Source: Myxococcales bacterium
Lineage (GTDB): Bacteria; Myxococcota_A; UBA9042; UBA3505
DNA length: 44,879 nucleotides
Reading direction: 5' to 3'
Assembly (NCBI GenBank): GCA_002728755.1
Contig: PBVT01000011.1
Span: 15,318-60,196 of the forward strand
The notes beneath the pieces were generated by a model. The model worked only from the letters and a program-made list of their open reading frames with translations, did no database searches and had not been told where the DNA came from. Positions 1 through 8,665 of this stretch are shown one piece after another. A program made the translations under genes and the position numbers. How positions within the stretch are numbered: position 1 is the first letter of the stretch; the number at the start of each line of letters is the position of its first letter.

Positions 1-3
1 CCC

Positions 4-1296
4 ATGTGGTCTCGTCTCGACAACGTAGTCTCCCGTCTAAGCCAGCAACTTCATGAGCAGTTGCCGGAACCCGTCCAGGAAACCGAAACCACGGAAGGTT
101 CCTGTACAGACAACTGCCTCGCGCAATGCGCGGCTGAGGAAGCCAAGAACGCGCGCCCGGAGAATATCATTCTCATCCTGGTGGACACCATGCGTGGGGA
201 TCATATCCATAGCCTGGGCTACGAACGTGAAATCACGCCGAACCTGGACGCGCTTGTCGCCGCGGGTACCGCCTTCCGTTACGCCCACGCACCGTCCAAT
301 CGCACGCCATGGTCCATCCCGTCCATACTTACGGGCCGATACCCCTCTGAAGTCCCCTGGCGAGGTCGACGCTCCAACTACCGAAAAGTCCACGATAAAG
401 CCTGGATGATCGCCGAAGCAATGGCCGAACAAGGCATGGATACAGTGGCGGTGACTTCACATCACTATTTTATCAAAAAACGTAATATTCGTCAGGGGTT
501 TCGCCTGTGGGCAAATGGAATTGGAGACCGGCAGACCATCAAAGCATCCAACTACGATATATCCGCCCCGAGGATCACCAGACGGGCCAAACGCATGCTC
601 AAAAAGTTGGCCAATGCGGAGAAACCCTTCTTTCTCTTTCTCCATTATTCCGATCCACACGGTTCGTATATGGGCCACCGTGGTTTCAAACGATTTGGTA
701 AGGGCCGGCTCGACCGATACGATGGAGAGGTCCTCTTCACGGATCACCATCTAGGAGAGTTGATGGCGAGCCTGGAGCCATTGGGTTTAAAGGAGAATAC
801 CGGCATCGTCATCCTCTCCGATCACGGCGAGGCCTTCCGTGAACACGGAAAGTATTGGCATGGACATAATGTTCACCAGGAAGAGATTCACGTTCCACTG
901 ATTATTACGGGACCTGGTGCTAAGGCCCAGATCATTGAGGAACCTGTCGGGCTGGTGGATGTCTTCCCAACGCTTCTGGATTGGATTGGCGCAGCCGACG
1001 CGTTGCCTCCCGATATGCGTGAACGTAGCCTTGTTCCCGTATTAAAGGGACAAAGCACCCTGAACCGTCCCGTATACGCCCAACTCCTGCCCTATCCCAG
1101 CTGGAAACAAGAACAACACGCTCTGATCAAAGGCATGATGAAAATCATGTACCACCGCACCCATAATATCTGGGAGCTCTACGACCTATCGACGGACCCA
1201 ACCGAGCAGAAAAACCTGTATGGAACACATCCCGATAGCGAAGGGCTGACACAGCTCCTTAAGCAATATATCCATCGATTTCACCCAGATGGCTGA
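4..1296 (+). CDS. Sulfatase-family hydrolase (alkaline phosphatase fold), probably 5' truncated
   Basis: A metal-dependent hydrolase of the sulfatase/alkaline phosphatase superfamily. Visible motifs are the N-terminal metal motif LVDTMRGDH (about residues 59-67), the nucleophile region RTPWSIPSILTGRYPSE (100-116), a central HYSDPHGSY, and the second metal site SDHGE (D273, H274). The usual CxPxR formylglycine motif is missing: there is no Cys, and Thr101 or Ser104 sits where the nucleophile would be. The enzyme may therefore be a Ser/Thr-type sulfatase, a phosphoesterase or a phosphoglycerol-transferase relative. The frame is open to the left edge and only three bases precede this ATG, so the true start may lie outside the window. 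The first 50 residues (with C34, C38, C42) look like a linker rather than a fold, which fits a longer protein. Family is sure; substrate is unknown. Confidence 0.85.
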   Translation: MWSRLDNVVSRLSQQLHEQLPEPVQETETTEGSCTDNCLAQCAAEEAKNARPENIILILVDTMRGDHIHSLGYEREITPNLDALVAAGTAFRYAHAPSNRTPWSIPSILTGRYPSEVPWRGRRSNYRKVHDKAWMIAEAMAEQGMDTVAVTSHHYFIKKRNIRQGFRLWANGIGDRQTIKASNYDISAPRITRRAKRMLKKLANAEKPFFLFLHYSDPHGSYMGHRGFKRFGKGRLDRYDGEVLFTDHHLGELMASLEPLGLKENTGIVILSDHGEAFREHGKYWHGHNVHQEEIHVPLIITGPGAKAQIIEEPVGLVDVFPTLLDWIGAADALPPDMRERSLVPVLKGQSTLNRPVYAQLLPYPSWKQEQHALIKGMMKIMYHRTHNIWELYDLSTDPTEQKNLYGTHPDSEGLTQLLKQYIHRFHPDG

Positions 1297-1338
1297 AATT
1301 CGGCGATCTGAGGCCAACAAGCCAAATACGCGAGAGAT

Positions 1339-1375
1339 AAGGCCAAAGACCGTTGTTCTCTTTACAACGCGCCTT
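1339..1375 (+). other. Bipartite stem-loop in the sulfatase-kamA gap
   Basis: AAGGC (1339-1343) pairs with GCCTT (1371-1375), and inside it CGTTGT (1351-1356) pairs with ACAACG (1364-1369). No T-run follows, so it is not a classical intrinsic terminator. It could end the sulfatase transcript or form part of a structured leader of the next gene. I see no ORF in 1297-1494. Confidence 0.35.
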
Positions 1376-1450
1376 AGGTAAGCTAGGGAAGCTGCCGTAG
1401 TCCAAGAGTGGACAAGGGAACAGACCGAGGAATCACTATCATGCTATTTG

Positions 1451-1472
1451 CTGCCGATCCCCTGATCGGCAG
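1451..1472 (+). promoter_or_regulatory. Perfect 9-bp hairpin/palindrome just upstream of the kamA-like gene
   Basis: CTGCCGATC (1451-1459), loop CCCT, GATCGGCAG (1464-1472): nine perfect pairs with a four-base loop. It ends 11 bases before the GGAG ribosome-binding site (1484-1487) and 22 bases before the chosen ATG at 1495. It could be a repressor operator or an RNA hairpin in the 5' leader that controls ribosome access. No T-run follows, so termination is less likely. Confidence 0.5.
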
Positions 1473-1494
1473 TTGGATATTATGGAGTACTGTT

Positions 1495-2904
1495 ATGACT
1501 GCCAATGACATCTTAAAGATCGTCGGTGAGGACAAAACCCAGATCAACCATCTCCGCCCAATTCCGGATCCGGAAACGCTGGTACATCGAAAACTCCCAG
1601 AAGGACCCTTCTGGCAGAAGATCCCGGCCTATGCCAATGTCGATGAAGAAACATTCCTAGATCATAAATGGCAGGCGAAAAACTCTCTTACCAAACCCAA
1701 AAAGCTGATCGAGGCTTTCTCTGGGCTGGTTTCGCAACATTTTATCGAAGACGTACGGGCCGGGTTTGAAGCCGCTCCGATGGCGGTGCGAGTCTCTCCC
1801 TATCTTCTTAGCTTGATCAATTGGGACGAACCCTACGGCGACCCTCTCATTCGTCAGTTCATCCCCCTTCAAAGCCGCCGGCTACCCAACCATCCGCAAC
1901 TCGGTCTGGACTCCCTGGCGGAGCAAGCCGATGCCCCCGTACCCGGCTTAACGCATCGTTACCCGGACAAGGCTCTCTTCCTCCCTCTAGATACATGCCC
2001 GGTATATTGCCGCTTCTGTACGCGCTCCTATGCGGTGGGACTAGACACTCCTACTGTAGACAAGGTGAATTTCGGCCAGAAACCGGAACGGTGGGAGCTC
2101 GCGTTTCAATACATCAATAGCCGACCAGAGCTCGAAGATATCGTGGTGTCGGGTGGAGACGCATTCAACCTCCGTGCGGATCGGGTACAGCATATTGGAG
2201 ATCGTCTCCTCGACATCGATCATATTCGACGCATTCGTATCGCGACCAAGGGGATCGCGGTTATGCCGCAAAAGATCCTTACAGATCATGAGTGGCGCGA
2301 TGCGCTCCTGAGTCTGGTCAAAAAAGGTCGTGAACGACATAAAGAAGTCTGCCTCCACACCCATTTCAACAATCCGGACGAGATCACCTGGATCACTCGG
2401 AAGGCTCTCAATGTTCTTACGGAGAACGGGGTCACCGTACGAAACCAGAGTGTCCTACAGCGGGGTGTAAACGACGATGTGGAGACCATGGTACTGCTCG
2501 GCCGTCGACTCGGTTACATCAACGTGCAGCCGTATTATGTCTATGTTCATGATCTCGTACCCAAGGTCGAGGATCTACGAACGACCTTGCAGACCGCATT
2601 GGATATCGAAAAGCATGTGCGTGGAACGACCGCTGGATTTAACACTCCGACCTTCGTTGTAGACGCGCCGGGCGGTGGAGGAAAACGAAATGCGCATTCC
2701 TTCGAGCATTACGATCGCGTAACCGGGATCAGTGTTTTCACAGCACCCTCCGTTCGTCCTGGACAATTCTTCCTGTACTTCGACCCGATCCACCTTCTCC
2801 CAGAAGAAGGACAGGTACGGTGGGCCAATCCCATGCAGCACCAACGCATGATCGACGAAGCCCTTGATCGCGCCCGAGCCAAATTTCACGGCCCGTCCAG
2901 CTGA
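1495..2904 (+). CDS. Lysine 2,3-aminomutase family radical SAM/PLP enzyme (KamA-like)
   Basis: A radical SAM enzyme of the KamA family, which moves an amino group between the alpha and beta carbons of lysine or a related amino acid using a [4Fe-4S] cluster, S-adenosylmethionine and PLP. Visible are the cluster motif CPVYCRFC (C168, C172, C175), VVSGGDAF as the glycine-rich SAM region, and VVDAPGGGGK with K397, the position that binds PLP in lysine 2,3-aminomutases. Length is 469 residues, somewhat longer than clostridial KamA. The frame is open upstream to 1408, but ATG 1495 has GGAG seven bases before it and gives a natural N-terminus; the upstream extension would also place a strong hairpin (1451-1472) in coding sequence. 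It stands alone, ending tail to tail against the next gene. Substrate (lysine, glutamate or the EpmB-type protein lysine) is not certain; EpmB proteins are usually shorter. Confidence 0.88.
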   Translation: MTANDILKIVGEDKTQINHLRPIPDPETLVHRKLPEGPFWQKIPAYANVDEETFLDHKWQAKNSLTKPKKLIEAFSGLVSQHFIEDVRAGFEAAPMAVRVSPYLLSLINWDEPYGDPLIRQFIPLQSRRLPNHPQLGLDSLAEQADAPVPGLTHRYPDKALFLPLDTCPVYCRFCTRSYAVGLDTPTVDKVNFGQKPERWELAFQYINSRPELEDIVVSGGDAFNLRADRVQHIGDRLLDIDHIRRIRIATKGIAVMPQKILTDHEWRDALLSLVKKGRERHKEVCLHTHFNNPDEITWITRKALNVLTENGVTVRNQSVLQRGVNDDVETMVLLGRRLGYINVQPYYVYVHDLVPKVEDLRTTLQTALDIEKHVRGTTAGFNTPTFVVDAPGGGGKRNAHSFEHYDRVTGISVFTAPSVRPGQFFLYFDPIHLLPEEGQVRWANPMQHQRMIDEALDRARAKFHGPSS

Positions 2905-3738
2905 TCATTTCGTAGGGGACACCGGCGGTAGAATCGAGACAAGGCCCTGGCAATTCCAGACGCCTTTACGGCTGTCTTCGCAGGTGCCGCGTCGCTCCCG
3001 TTGGCAATCGCGCAGCTCGAGCTGTGCTCGCTGCTCTTCTTCGGTCATATAGGAGAACACCTCTCCCGGGCGAAGAAAACGTACTCCTTCGCCCGCGACA
3101 CCTAGTACGGCCACGGAATGCCGTTCGAAATTTCGCTCACAAAGAGCCTTTCCTGTTACGGAAAATCGCCCTACTCGTCGCCGGGTTCGGTTCATACGCA
3201 ATGGGCCCGTATACGGCGAAAGCAATTGTGAGCGTTCATGAACCACATAAAATTGAACATCATCGTCGAGCCGCGTCAGACTGATGTTCAAGGCATTTTC
3301 TACGGATGTATCCGGATCATCGACAGTGCCTGTCATCAATTCGACTTTCTTCCCTTCATAGGCGTCAACATCCACCCCCCAGGGAACCGGTGTTTGTAAC
3401 TCAAGTCGAATCTTGGGGAACGCAAGAGGCACCAATACAAATCGAAACAGCCGAACCCCTTCATCCATAGCACGGACCGTACGAACCCGGGCACGTACAG
3501 GGGTGCTGAAATCGACCATCGGTGGACGCGCCATCGATCTCGCTGTCTCTCGATCTTGCCAACGAGTTTCGATCTGGACTGGATGGATTGGCCAAGGTTT
3601 CAACCGTAGTGGTTCAGGTACATGTTGTATCTGATACCGCTTACAGCTCGTTAACGGTCCCAGGCCCAGGCATAAAAAAACCAGGAGAAGTCCCGTAATC
3701 CCCCAACGGAGTGATAACCCTCGAGATGAACTGATCAT
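2905..3738 (-). CDS. Predicted lipoprotein of unknown function
   Basis: About 277 residues from ATG 3738. The N-terminus is a lipoprotein signal: a basic start, a hydrophobic stretch GITGLLLVFLCLGLGPL, then a lipobox LTSC. The frame is open further upstream (to 3840), but that would put 34 polar residues ahead of the signal, so 3738 is preferred. The mature part is rich in Arg and beta-strand-like stretches, and its last third has four Cys (ALCERNFER, ELRDCQRERRGTCED, VWNCQ) that could form disulfides. I do not recognise a named domain. It is convergent with the KamA-like gene, the two stop codons being adjacent (TGATCA), and divergent from the nuo operon. Confidence 0.72.
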   Translation of the reverse strand: MISSSRGLSLRWGITGLLLVFLCLGLGPLTSCKRYQIQHVPEPLRLKPWPIHPVQIETRWQDRETARSMARPPMVDFSTPVRARVRTVRAMDEGVRLFRFVLVPLAFPKIRLELQTPVPWGVDVDAYEGKKVELMTGTVDDPDTSVENALNISLTRLDDDVQFYVVHERSQLLSPYTGPLRMNRTRRRVGRFSVTGKALCERNFERHSVAVLGVAGEGVRFLRPGEVFSYMTEEEQRAQLELRDCQRERRGTCEDSRKGVWNCQGLVSILPPVSPTK

Positions 3739-3833
3739 GGCCTGATTGAAACCCGGACCCCGACTTTTGACAAATGTTTCCGAAATTTTCGTCGGATTTT
3801 TTCCACATCCGTTCGATTTGCTGCAAGCCGATC

Positions 3834-3862
3834 TTGACACAATCCCCCCCGTGTTCTAGTGT
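3834..3862 (+). promoter_or_regulatory. Candidate sigma-70-type promoter for the nuo genes
   Basis: TTGACA (3834-3839, perfect -35) and TAGTGT (3857-3862, weak -10) are separated by 17 bases. A start near 3869 would leave about 50 bases of leader before ATG 3919 and would exclude the GTG at 3859 as the nuoE start. A second TTGACA at 3767-3772 has no convincing -10. Confidence 0.4.
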
Positions 3863-3918
3863 CGGCACCCGCATTATCCAAGTTTCATAACCCGTTGGTT
3901 TTTAAAGGTTTTTCTAAA

Positions 3919-4428
3919 ATGCCCTTCGAGTTCTCCAAAGAAATGGAAGCACGTTTTGCGAAGGTGCTGGAAAAATATCCTGCCGAACACAAAAAAGCAG
4001 CATTGATTCCAGCGTTGTATCTCGTGCAGGAACAACATGGGTATCTCACCATCGACGGTATGAAATACATCGCGGGCCGACTCGATATTTCGGCCTCCGA
4101 AGTCCTGAACACAGCGACATTCTATACGCTGTTGCGGAAAGAACCGCATGGTCGGTTTCATCTACAGGTATGTACGAATGTCTCCTGCTTTCTTCGTGGC
4201 AGCGACGATCTGATTCGTATGATTCGCGATAAATGTGGGATCGGCCCCGGTGAAATGTCGGATGACCGCCGATTCTCCTGTGAAGAGGTCCAGTGTCTGG
4301 CTGCCTGCGGTACGGCGCCGGTCGTCCAGGTGAACTGGGACTACCACGAAAAACTTACAACAGAGAGCTTCAGCACGCTCCTGGAAGAGTTGCAGTCGCG
4401 CGAAATCAGTGCGCCGGAGGGGGCCTGA
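3919..4428 (+). CDS. nuoE: NADH-quinone oxidoreductase subunit E (24 kDa, thioredoxin-like 2Fe-2S)
   Basis: Subunit of the NADH-oxidising module of respiratory complex I, on the cytoplasmic side; it binds cluster N1a. The ligand pattern is complete: CTNVSC (C85, C90) and CLAAC (C126, C130). The helical N-terminal part (KYPAEHKKAALIPALYLVQ) is typical. Length is about 169 residues from ATG 3919. A GTG at 3859 would add 20 residues, but ATG 3919 follows AAAGG (3904-3908) and begins at the family's usual position. First gene of the nuo run; its stop overlaps the nuoF start (TGATG at 4426-4430), so the two are translationally coupled. Confidence 0.93.
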   Translation: MPFEFSKEMEARFAKVLEKYPAEHKKAALIPALYLVQEQHGYLTIDGMKYIAGRLDISASEVLNTATFYTLLRKEPHGRFHLQVCTNVSCFLRGSDDLIRMIRDKCGIGPGEMSDDRRFSCEEVQCLAACGTAPVVQVNWDYHEKLTTESFSTLLEELQSREISAPEGA

Positions 4429-5708
4429 TGGCTACAGAGAACCCCGGCACTAACTGCCTTCTCCGTGACGGTGATGGAAACGATTACACCGATCTCAAGG
4501 TCTACCAGAAGGCCGGAGGATACGCGAAACTCAAAGAGCGCCTTACGATGTCGCGAGACGACCTACGGGAAGAAGTGGTTAAGGCCAATCTTCGGGGTCG
4601 TGGAGGGGCTGGTTTCCCAGCCGGAGTGAAATGGGGCTTTCTGCCGAAAGACACAGATAAACCGGTCTACCTGGTAATCAACGCCGACGAGGGCGAGCCC
4701 GGTACGTTCAAGGACCGGTATTTCCTTCAGAAAGATCCGCATCGCCTCCTGGAAGGCTGCATCCTTAGCTCCTACGCCATACGCTCCAACGCCTGTTATA
4801 TCTACACGCGGGGTGAGTTCTACGACGAGATCCAGACCATAGATAAGGCGATCGCCGACCTGTATGAGGCTGGACTGCTCGGGAAAAACATTCTCGGAAC
4901 GGGCTACGACCTCGACATCTACCAGCACCCTGGTGCCGGTGCTTATATCTGTGGGGAAGAGACCGCTCTGTTAGAGTCTCTTGAAGGAAAAGCCGGACAG
5001 CCTCGAATGAAGCCTCCCTTCCCGGCGATTGTTGGGCTCTTTGGCTGTCCTACCATTGTAAATAATGTGGAAACCATTGCGGCTGTTCCGGTCATCCTGG
5101 ATATGGGCGGGGACAACTTTGCCGCGTTAGGCACGGAACGCAATGGTGGAACCAAGCTATTTGGAATCAGCGGCCACGTGAAGAAACCGGGGCTATATGA
5201 GCTTCCCATGGGTTTCAACATGAAGAAGTTCATCTACGAAGTCGCGGGTGGAACCCTGGATGACCGTCCCCTCAAGGCCGTCATCCCCGGGGGTTCATCC
5301 TGTCCGATGCTTACACCGGACGAGATCGATATTGCGATGGATTTTGACAGCCTGAAGACGGTCGGCTCCATGTTGGGTACCGGTGGAGCGATTGTGATCT
5401 GTGAGCCCACCAGCATGATCGATGTGATTCTACGCATCAGCCGGTTCTATTCCCATGAATCGTGCGGTCAATGCACCCCATGTCGAGAAGGCACGGGCTG
5501 GTTATACCGTCTGATCAAGGGCTTTAAAGACGGCACGGCGCGTCCTGGAGATATCGACACGCTCTATAATGCCGCCGAACATATCGACGGTCATACGATC
5601 TGTGCGTTGGGTCCCGCAGCGGCCTGGCCAGTACAGTCGGTCGTCCGAAAATTCCGGCACGAATTCGAAGCCGCCATACAAAATGGAGGGCTGGCCGAAA
5701 CGGCCTGA
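4428..5708 (+). CDS. nuoF: NADH-quinone oxidoreductase subunit F (51 kDa, FMN and NADH binding)
   Basis: Catalytic NADH dehydrogenase subunit of complex I: oxidises NADH via FMN and passes electrons to cluster N3. Motifs in order: GRGGAGFPAGVKWGF (about residue 57, FMN/NADH), INADEGEPGTFKDR (84), GAGAYICGEETALLESLEG, and the 4Fe-4S ligands SCGQCTPC (C346, C349, C352) with C392 in HTICALG. Length 426 residues is usual. ATG 4428 overlaps the nuoE stop and has GGAGG (4416-4420) seven bases before it. The frame is open further upstream inside nuoE, but nothing supports an earlier start. Usually nuoG, nuoH and nuoI follow; here nuoJ follows directly. Confidence 0.96.
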   Translation: MATENPGTNCLLRDGDGNDYTDLKVYQKAGGYAKLKERLTMSRDDLREEVVKANLRGRGGAGFPAGVKWGFLPKDTDKPVYLVINADEGEPGTFKDRYFLQKDPHRLLEGCILSSYAIRSNACYIYTRGEFYDEIQTIDKAIADLYEAGLLGKNILGTGYDLDIYQHPGAGAYICGEETALLESLEGKAGQPRMKPPFPAIVGLFGCPTIVNNVETIAAVPVILDMGGDNFAALGTERNGGTKLFGISGHVKKPGLYELPMGFNMKKFIYEVAGGTLDDRPLKAVIPGGSSCPMLTPDEIDIAMDFDSLKTVGSMLGTGGAIVICEPTSMIDVILRISRFYSHESCGQCTPCREGTGWLYRLIKGFKDGTARPGDIDTLYNAAEHIDGHTICALGPAAAWPVQSVVRKFRHEFEAAIQNGGLAETA

Positions 5709-5715
5709 TTCGACG

Positions 5716-6387
5716 ATGGAAAAGGTCCTATTCATCCTATTCGCAGGGGGTGCCATACTCTCAGCCATCGCGGTTATCCTACCCGTGATGGCCCGCACTC
5801 CGGTCCATTCTGCCCTGGCTCTCGTCGTCACCTTTTTATGCCTTGCTGGGTTGTATGCTCTACTGGCAGCCCACGTGCTGGCGGTCTTGCAGATTCTGGT
5901 CTATGCGGGCGCAATCATGGTGCTTTTCCTTTTTGTCATCATGCTGCTGAACCTGGGGCAAGAACGTACGGGACCACCAAAACGCGCAACCTCAAGAGTG
6001 CTGACCTCTGCTGTGGCGATAGCGCTTGTTTTGCTTTTGACGGGCCAGATCTTTGGAGCTCTGGGAACTTCCGTTGGTTTCAAAACCAACCCGGCGGTAA
6101 TGGCCGGGTCTACGGGACCCGATCAATGCGTGGCCAGTTGCCTAACTCGAGAAGTAGCAACACATCCGAAGAAAGATGCACGAAAAATCTGCCAGACGGA
6201 ATGTTGGGAGTCGTTCGGTAGCCTCCGCTCCGTCGGTCGGACCCTCTTTTCCGACTACCTGGTGCCCTTCGAGCTCCTGTCTATATTGCTGCTCATCGCC
6301 TTGCCTGGCGCCTTGATATTGGCCAAGAAAAACCTGGATCTGCCGGGATCTTCCGAGACGCAACTGTCCGAGGGGAACGAATCATGA
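5716..6387 (+). CDS. nuoJ: NADH-quinone oxidoreductase subunit J with a Cys-rich loop insertion
   Basis: Membrane subunit of the complex I proton-pumping arm. TM3 carries the family signature HVLAVLQILVYAGAIMVLFLFVIML, and the last TM follows DYLVPFELLS. About five TMs and 223 residues. The frame is open into nuoF, but ATG 5716 gives the normal N-terminus MEKVLFILFAGG. Unusual: between TM4 (about residues 95-117) and TM5 (about 183-203) lies a polar loop with CVASC (C138, C142) and CQTEC (C159, C163), a CX3C-X16-CX3C pattern. With the known NuoJ topology this loop faces the periplasm, so two disulfides are plausible. Stop overlaps the nuoK start (ATGA). Confidence 0.93.
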   Translation: MEKVLFILFAGGAILSAIAVILPVMARTPVHSALALVVTFLCLAGLYALLAAHVLAVLQILVYAGAIMVLFLFVIMLLNLGQERTGPPKRATSRVLTSAVAIALVLLLTGQIFGALGTSVGFKTNPAVMAGSTGPDQCVASCLTREVATHPKKDARKICQTECWESFGSLRSVGRTLFSDYLVPFELLSILLLIALPGALILAKKNLDLPGSSETQLSEGNES

Positions 6388-6689
6388 GCATCCCGATTTC
6401 CTGGTATCTTCTAGTAGCCATCATCCTTTTTGGCATCGGTATTCTTGCCATCCTTACCCGGCGTAATGTCATTGTTTTGTTCATGGGCATTGAGCTCATG
6501 TTGAATGGTTGTAACCTCACCTTTCTGGCGTTCAGCCGGAGTTTTGGTAACTCGGTTGGACACGTCTCCGCCTTCCTGGTCATCGCGATCGCGGCGGCGG
6601 AAGCTGCCATTGGACTGGCCATTACACTCGCTGTCTTCCGCCATAAGGGCTCCGTAGACGTGAATGAGGTACGTTCCCTTCGAGGGTGA
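6384..6689 (+). CDS. nuoK: NADH-quinone oxidoreductase subunit K
   Basis: Small three-TM membrane subunit of complex I (Mrp/MnhC-like). The two membrane glutamates needed for proton transfer are present: E37 in FMGIELMLN and E73 in IAAAEAAIGLAI. Length 101 residues is exactly typical. Its ATG overlaps the nuoJ stop by four bases. Confidence 0.96.
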   Translation: MSIPISWYLLVAIILFGIGILAILTRRNVIVLFMGIELMLNGCNLTFLAFSRSFGNSVGHVSAFLVIAIAAAEAAIGLAITLAVFRHKGSVDVNEVRSLRG

Positions 6690-6709
6690 CGTAAACGGGA
6701 TTTTTTTCG

Positions 6710-8662
6710 ATGGTTCTTGGATCCATACATATTGATACCGCCCTCGCGTTGGTCGTTCTACTCCCCCTGATGGGAGCCATAATGAACGGCCTCTTCGGAC
6801 GGTTTTTCTCCCGCCGGGTGGTCAATTTCTTCGCCATCGGCTCTGTCCTTGTCTCGTTCCTTTTGACCATCGGACTCTTCCTCTCCCTTCGGTCTGCTCC
6901 TGGTGAGGGGGTCCACACCATTTCGACCACCCTCTTCACCTGGATACACATCGGGTCTTTGCATATTCCAGCCAGCTTCCAGATGGATCAGCTCTCGGCT
7001 GTAATGACCTTGATCGTGACGGGCGTAGGCTTTTTGATTCATGTGTATAGCACCGGCTATATGTCCGACGATCCGAGCTATAGCCGCTATTTCTGTTATC
7101 TGAACCTGTTCATGTTCTCGATGCTTATCCTTGTCTTAGGAGGCAATCTGGCGGTCCTCTTTGTGGGCTGGGAAGGTGTAGGCCTTTGCTCCTACTTGTT
7201 GATTGGGTTCTGGTTCAGCGACGAGGCCAAGGCAGCTGCAGGCCAGAAAGCGTTTGTGACCAATCGTGTGGGTGACCTGGGCTTTCTCATCGGCATGCTG
7301 ATGCTATTGCAGATGACCCAGGGTTCCCTTGATTTCGATGCGATTGAGAACTCAATCGGTCTCAAACAACAAGACACACTCAACTTTGTGACCCTTATGC
7401 TCTTTGTGGGAGCGATGGGTAAGTCCGCACAGATCCCATTATACATCTGGTTACCAGACGCTATGGCGGGACCAACTCCCGTATCGGCTCTCATTCATGC
7501 GGCGACAATGGTAACGGCTGGCGTGTATATGGTGGCGCGACTCAGCTTCATGTTCGCGGTAACCCCTCTTACCCTGGCCGTCATCGCCATCGTAGGTGGA
7601 TTGACCGCCATATTTGCGGCCTCGATCGCCCTTACCCAGCGTGACATCAAAAAGGTGCTGGCCTATTCCACAGTGAGCCAGCTCGGATTTATGTTCCTGG
7701 CTCTCGGAGTCGGCGCCTTCTCCACCGCTATCTTCCATCTGACGACCCACGCCTTCTTCAAGGCCTGCCTCTTCCTGGGCGCCGGGGCCGTCATTCACGC
7801 CCTGCACGGCGAACAAGATGGATTCAAAATGGGTGGTTTGAAGAAGCACCTTCCCGTGACCCGGTGGACCTTCCTGTTGGCTACACTCGCGATCGCGGGT
7901 TTGCCACCCCTGGCGGGTTTCTTCAGTAAAGACGAAATTCTCTGGAATGCCCTAAGCCATCACCATGTGCAGGGCTATCCAATGCTTCAACAGGTTGCTC
8001 TTATTCTCGGCATGGTGGCGGCCCTGTTCACGGCCTTCTACATGATGCGCTTATATCTTCTGATCTTCCATGGCTCCTACCGGGGAGATGACCACGCATT
8101 GGAACATCTACATAAACCCAGTAACGGCATGAAGTTCGCGCTCATCATCCTCGGCGTGCTCTCCCTCTGCGGTGGATTTATGGGTATACCCCACGGAGAT
8201 CTGAACATCTTCGCCGCCTGGCTCGCGCCCATGTTCAGTGAAACAACCAGCCTGTTCAAGAGAACACACCCACATAGTGTGGAATATGCCCTTATGGCGG
8301 TAAGCACCGGCGTCGCGCTCGTGGGTGTCGGGATCGCCTACATCTCCTATAAGGACGGCGTAGGCAACTTGCCAAAATCCCTGGGACAACGACTTCCTGG
8401 GGTCCACGCTCTTCTGCTCCAGGCGTATAAGGTCGACGCCCTTCTCGATCTCCTGATCAAACGCCCATTCCGTGGTTTCGCACGATTCTGCCATCGGGTC
8501 ATCGACGCCATTCTTATTGACGGTGTGATCGTAACAGGAACCGCCCGTGTTGTAGCCGGATTTGGCGCTGTATTCCGGCGGATTCAAACAGGAGACGTCC
8601 AGCATTACGCCCTTCTCATCGTTCTGGGTATGACCACTCTCCTCTATCTCGCGTTTATCTAA
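6710..8662 (+). CDS. nuoL: NADH-quinone oxidoreductase subunit L (antiporter-like)
   Basis: The distal antiporter-like proton-pumping subunit of complex I. Signatures: FVGWEGVGLCSYLLIGFW with the membrane Glu, GKSAQIPLYIWLPDAM with the membrane Lys, PTPVSALIHAATMVTAG, and STVSQLGFMFLALG. The C-terminal region holds the long amphipathic lateral helix and a last TM (HYALLIVLGMTTLLYLAFI). Length 650 residues is normal. The 20-base gap from nuoK has only a weak ribosome-binding site (CGGGA, 6696-6700), followed by a run of seven T. Confidence 0.96.
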   Translation: MVLGSIHIDTALALVVLLPLMGAIMNGLFGRFFSRRVVNFFAIGSVLVSFLLTIGLFLSLRSAPGEGVHTISTTLFTWIHIGSLHIPASFQMDQLSAVMTLIVTGVGFLIHVYSTGYMSDDPSYSRYFCYLNLFMFSMLILVLGGNLAVLFVGWEGVGLCSYLLIGFWFSDEAKAAAGQKAFVTNRVGDLGFLIGMLMLLQMTQGSLDFDAIENSIGLKQQDTLNFVTLMLFVGAMGKSAQIPLYIWLPDAMAGPTPVSALIHAATMVTAGVYMVARLSFMFAVTPLTLAVIAIVGGLTAIFAASIALTQRDIKKVLAYSTVSQLGFMFLALGVGAFSTAIFHLTTHAFFKACLFLGAGAVIHALHGEQDGFKMGGLKKHLPVTRWTFLLATLAIAGLPPLAGFFSKDEILWNALSHHHVQGYPMLQQVALILGMVAALFTAFYMMRLYLLIFHGSYRGDDHALEHLHKPSNGMKFALIILGVLSLCGGFMGIPHGDLNIFAAWLAPMFSETTSLFKRTHPHSVEYALMAVSTGVALVGVGIAYISYKDGVGNLPKSLGQRLPGVHALLLQAYKVDALLDLLIKRPFRGFARFCHRVIDAILIDGVIVTGTARVVAGFGAVFRRIQTGDVQHYALLIVLGMTTLLYLAFI

Positions 8663-8665
8663 GCA

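Noticed and set aside
1408..1494. Upstream in-frame extension of the KamA-like gene
   Set aside because: ATG 1495 has GGAG at seven bases and gives the natural N-terminus; the extension would put a perfect hairpin inside the coding region.
1297..1494. Lysine or cobalamin riboswitch before the KamA-like gene
   Set aside because: I could not find the conserved core boxes of either class; only generic hairpins are visible.
3859..3918. GTG start for nuoE
   Set aside because: It lies inside the candidate -10 region and adds 20 residues not expected in the family; ATG 3919 is better.
6670..6710. Possible terminator between nuoK and nuoL (CCCTTCGAGGG followed by a run of T)
   Set aside because: The stem has only four pairs and the T-run begins 15 or so bases after it; the operon clearly continues.
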